DNA of 64,000 nt. Origin: Acidimicrobiia bacterium. GTDB taxonomy: Bacteria; Acidobacteriota; Vicinamibacteria; Vicinamibacterales; SCN-69-37. Positions 61,989 through 64,000 of the stretch are shown piece by piece. The position numbers and the translations under genes were made by a program. Numbering within the stretch: position 1 is the stretch's first letter; every line of letters begins with the position of its first letter. Under the pieces are notes generated by a model. That model had not been told where the DNA came from and ran no database searches. It saw only the letters and a program-made list of their open reading frames with translations. The stretch lies in the NCBI GenBank assembly GCA_016871335.1, contig VFZF01000010.1, positions 1 to 64,000 of the forward strand, in the 5' to 3' direction.

Positions 61989-63587
61989 CTACGGGTGCTG
62001 CGCCGAAAATTCCTCGTACGTGCCCTTGAAGTCCTGGATCCCGTCGTCGGTGAAGACCCACAGACGTGTGGCGACTTCTTCGATCAGGTCCTGGTCGTGG
62101 GTCACGAGGAACACCGTGCCTTCGAACTTCTGCAGGGCGATGTTCAGCGCGTTGATCGATTCGAGGTCGAGGTGGTTGGTGGGTTCGTCAAACACCAGCA
62201 CGTTCGGCTTCTGCAGCATGATGCGGCAGAAGAGCAGGCGGGCCGTTTCTCCGCCCGAGAGCGCCGTCGTCGGCTTGAGGCCTTCTTCGCCGCGGAACAA
62301 CATCTGGCCGAGCAGGCCGTGGATGTCCTGGCGCGTCAAATCCGGATCAAACGAGTGCAACCACTCGGCCGCCGTGGTCCCCTTGGCAATGGCGCCCGTA
62401 TGATCCTGGGCGAAGTAGCCAATCGAGGCCTCGTGGCCCCACTTGACGACGCCGGCATCGCGGTCCCCGGGTGACTCGGGCTGGCCTGGGGCGTCCGCAA
62501 GCAGCGCTCGGAGCAACGTGGTCTTGCCCATGCCGTTGCGGCCGATGAGGCCGATCTTCTCCCCGCGCGACACGATGGCGTCGAAGTTCCGGATGACCTT
62601 CAGGTCGCCGTACGTCTTGTGCACCCCCTGCGCTTCGAGCAGGTTGCGTCCTGACGGCCGGTTCATCTGGAAGCGGATGTACGGACGCTGGATGTTCGAT
62701 CGCGCCAGGTCCGTCGTCTGCAGCCGCTCCACTTCCTTGCGGCGTGAGGCGACCTGGGAGGCGCGGGTACCGGCGGAGAAGCGGGCGATGAAGTCGTTGA
62801 GCTGGTCGATCTTCTTTTCGCGCTGGGCATTCTCGGACTCGATGCGCGCACGAATCTGCGTCTTCGCCAGCACCATGTCGTCGTATCCGCCGGTGTAGGT
62901 GATGATCGTCTCGTAGTCGATGTCGGCGGTATGGGTGCAGACGGCGTTCAGAAAATGCCGGTCGTGCGAGATGACGATGAGCGTGCCGTCGTAACGGGTG
63001 AGGAACTCCTCGAGCCAGTGGATCGAGTCGAGGTCGAGGTGGTTCGTTGGCTCGTCGAGCAGTAGGGCGCGCGGATTGCCGAACAGCGCCTGCGCGAGCA
63101 GCACGCGGACCTTCTGGCCACCCTGCAGTTCCGACATCCACCGGTCGTGCAGTTCGTCGGCAATGTCGAGCCCCTGCAGCAGAATTGCCGCATCACTGTC
63201 GGCCGAGTAGCCGTCTTCTTCGCCGACGATGCCCTCGAGTTCACCGAGGCGCATGCCTTCCGCGTCGGTCATCTCGGTCTTTTCGTAGAGCCGCTCGCGC
63301 TCCTGCAGCGTGTTCCAGAGGCGCTTGTTGCCCATGATGACCGTGTCGATCACCCGGAACTGGTCGAAGGCGAACTGGTCCTGACTGAGGACGCCGATCT
63401 TGTCGGGACGCGAGACGGTGCCCTTCTGCGGCGTGAGCTCCCCGGTGAGGAGCTTCATGAACGTGGACTTGCCGGCGCCGTTGGGCCCGGTGAGACCATA
63501 CCGGCGCCCCGCACTGAACGTCGTGGTCACATCGTCGAAGAGCACCTTCGACCCATAGCGCATAGACACGTTGGCGACAGAGATCAT
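61989..63587 (-). CDS. ABC-F family ATPase (YbiT-like)
   Basis: A 532-residue soluble protein with two ABC ATPase domains and no membrane part. Walker A sites are LTGPNGAGKSTFMKLL (about 34) and LIGRNGMGKTTLLRAL (about 345). Walker B sites are ALLLDEPTNHLDLDSIHWLE and VLVFDEPTNHLDLESIN. Between them is the charged interdomain linker (SENAQREKKIDQLNDFIARF) with RFQMNRPSGRN. The first signature is LQGGQKVRVLLAQAL instead of LSGGQ, and details such as FLNAVCTHTADIDY match the YbiT branch. ABC-F proteins bind the ribosomal E site and relieve stalling. Confidence 0.92.
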   Translation of the reverse strand: MISVANVSMRYGSKVLFDDVTTTFSAGRRYGLTGPNGAGKSTFMKLLTGELTPQKGTVSRPDKIGVLSQDQFAFDQFRVIDTVIMGNKRLWNTLQERERLYEKTEMTDAEGMRLGELEGIVGEEDGYSADSDAAILLQGLDIADELHDRWMSELQGGQKVRVLLAQALFGNPRALLLDEPTNHLDLDSIHWLEEFLTRYDGTLIVISHDRHFLNAVCTHTADIDYETIITYTGGYDDMVLAKTQIRARIESENAQREKKIDQLNDFIARFSAGTRASQVASRRKEVERLQTTDLARSNIQRPYIRFQMNRPSGRNLLEAQGVHKTYGDLKVIRNFDAIVSRGEKIGLIGRNGMGKTTLLRALLADAPGQPESPGDRDAGVVKWGHEASIGYFAQDHTGAIAKGTTAAEWLHSFDPDLTRQDIHGLLGQMLFRGEEGLKPTTALSGGETARLLFCRIMLQKPNVLVFDEPTNHLDLESINALNIALQKFEGTVFLVTHDQDLIEEVATRLWVFTDDGIQDFKGTYEEFSAQHP

Positions 63588-63633
63588 GAACTCATGATTC
63601 TAGCATCCGCCCAGCGGCTCAGCCGCTCACCCG

Positions 63634-63999
63634 TCAGCCGGCTACCGACAAGAGCTCGATCTCGAAGATCAGGTGCGCGTTGGGCGGAATCGGGCCGGCA
63701 CCCTGGGAGCCGTAGCCCAGACTGGGCGGGATGATCAGACGGCGTTTGCCGCCGACTTTCATGCCCGGCAGGCCCTGGTGCCAGCCCTGAATCACGGAAC
63801 TGACGCCGATGGTGAAGCTGAAGCCCACACCCGACGTGTTGGCGTCGAACTGCGCGCCCTTGTTATCGGTGGCGGTGGTCGAGTAGACCCAGCCGGTGTA
63901 ATAGACCCGTACGGTCTTGCCGTTGGTGGCTTCGGTGCCGGTGCCGACGGTGAGGTCGGTGGTGGAGAACGGGATGTCGAGAGGCGGCGCCGTCGGGGC
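63634..63999 (-). CDS. FKBP-type peptidyl-prolyl cis-trans isomerase (5' part outside the window)
   Basis: About 121 C-terminal residues are visible, and the frame runs off the right edge. DLTVGTGTEATNGKTVRVYY, then TGWVYSTTATDNKGAQFD, VIQGWHQGLPGMKVGGKRRL, IIPPSLGYGSQGAGPIPPNA and HLIFEIELLSV are the standard FKBP strands with the conserved active-site residues (Y, D, V-I, W-like, Y, F). It speeds proline isomerisation during folding; a signal or anchor may precede it outside the window. The stop is TGA at 63634-63636. Confidence 0.93.
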   Translation of the reverse strand, partial: APTAPPLDIPFSTTDLTVGTGTEATNGKTVRVYYTGWVYSTTATDNKGAQFDANTSGVGFSFTIGVSSVIQGWHQGLPGMKVGGKRRLIIPPSLGYGSQGAGPIPPNAHLIFEIELLSVAG

Positions 64000-64000
64000 G

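Overview
The window is about 64 kb of GC-rich, densely coding DNA. It most likely comes from an Acidobacteriota chromosome, probably the Vicinamibacteria (old subdivision 6). The pointers are an ADOP-type duplicated orphan ABC permease, two very large Oar-like TonB-dependent receptors with an N-terminal carboxypeptidase-regulatory-like domain, and two secreted VWFA-type proteins, one of them matching the acidobacterial VWFA-related family. No rRNA or CRISPR array was seen. Three tRNAs are present: Glu-TTC, Lys-TTT and Pro-GGG.

Layout. 1-1531: an IS3-family element cut by the left window edge has split an ADOP permease gene. 1704-6904: a probable metal (zinc) homeostasis patch holding an FAD oxidoreductase with a cysteine tail, a GTPase-less FeoB-type membrane protein, a CxCxxC protein, cysteine-poor L33 and L28 paralogues, a DUF2911 protein and a frameshifted remnant of a Zn/Cd P-type ATPase beside tRNA-Glu. 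7071-12419: aminotransferase, tRNA-Lys, arginase coupled to a signal-bearing O-methyltransferase, a response regulator broken just beside its phospho-acceptor Asp, and a nuclease-fold protein with a histone-H1-like tail. 12283-16876: VWFA protein plus TonB receptor, closed by a strong terminator. 16986-17999: an IS630 element sitting in the stop codon of an orphan DNA methyltransferase.

19454-34815 is mostly housekeeping: DD-carboxypeptidase, glycogen synthase, thioredoxin/thioredoxin reductase, MnmA with cysteine desulfurase, bactofilin, SAM hydroxide adenosyltransferase, GlpX, then a tightly overlapping operon (MFS, Sua5-type protein, HflX, TPR lipoprotein, CDP-alcohol phosphatidyltransferase).

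34805-46656 is an exopolysaccharide/glycan locus. Its leftward arm holds UDP-xylose synthase, an initiating sugar-phosphate transferase and five glycosyltransferases. Its rightward arm holds UDP-glucose dehydrogenase, GalE and an MsbA-like ABC transporter. The arms diverge from a palindrome at 42501-42518. UDP-Glc to UDP-GlcA to UDP-Xyl can be read directly from the gene content. The rightward arm runs straight into yicC-gmk-rpoZ-coaBC-udg-priA.

52799-63999: M50 protease and an HU-like protein divergent from der, a MerR-like regulator, tRNA-Pro, a second TonB-receptor/VWFA pair with a clear sigma-70-type promoter and terminator, an ABC-F ATPase, and an FKBP isomerase cut by the right edge. 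Several intergenic spaces hold unusual repeats: an 18-bp inverted repeat with ATTGAGGG units, a perfect 29-bp inverted repeat built from GGTTCAT units, and three consecutive GGCxCGCT hairpins. A 7-bp tandem repeat lies inside the uracil-DNA glycosylase gene.
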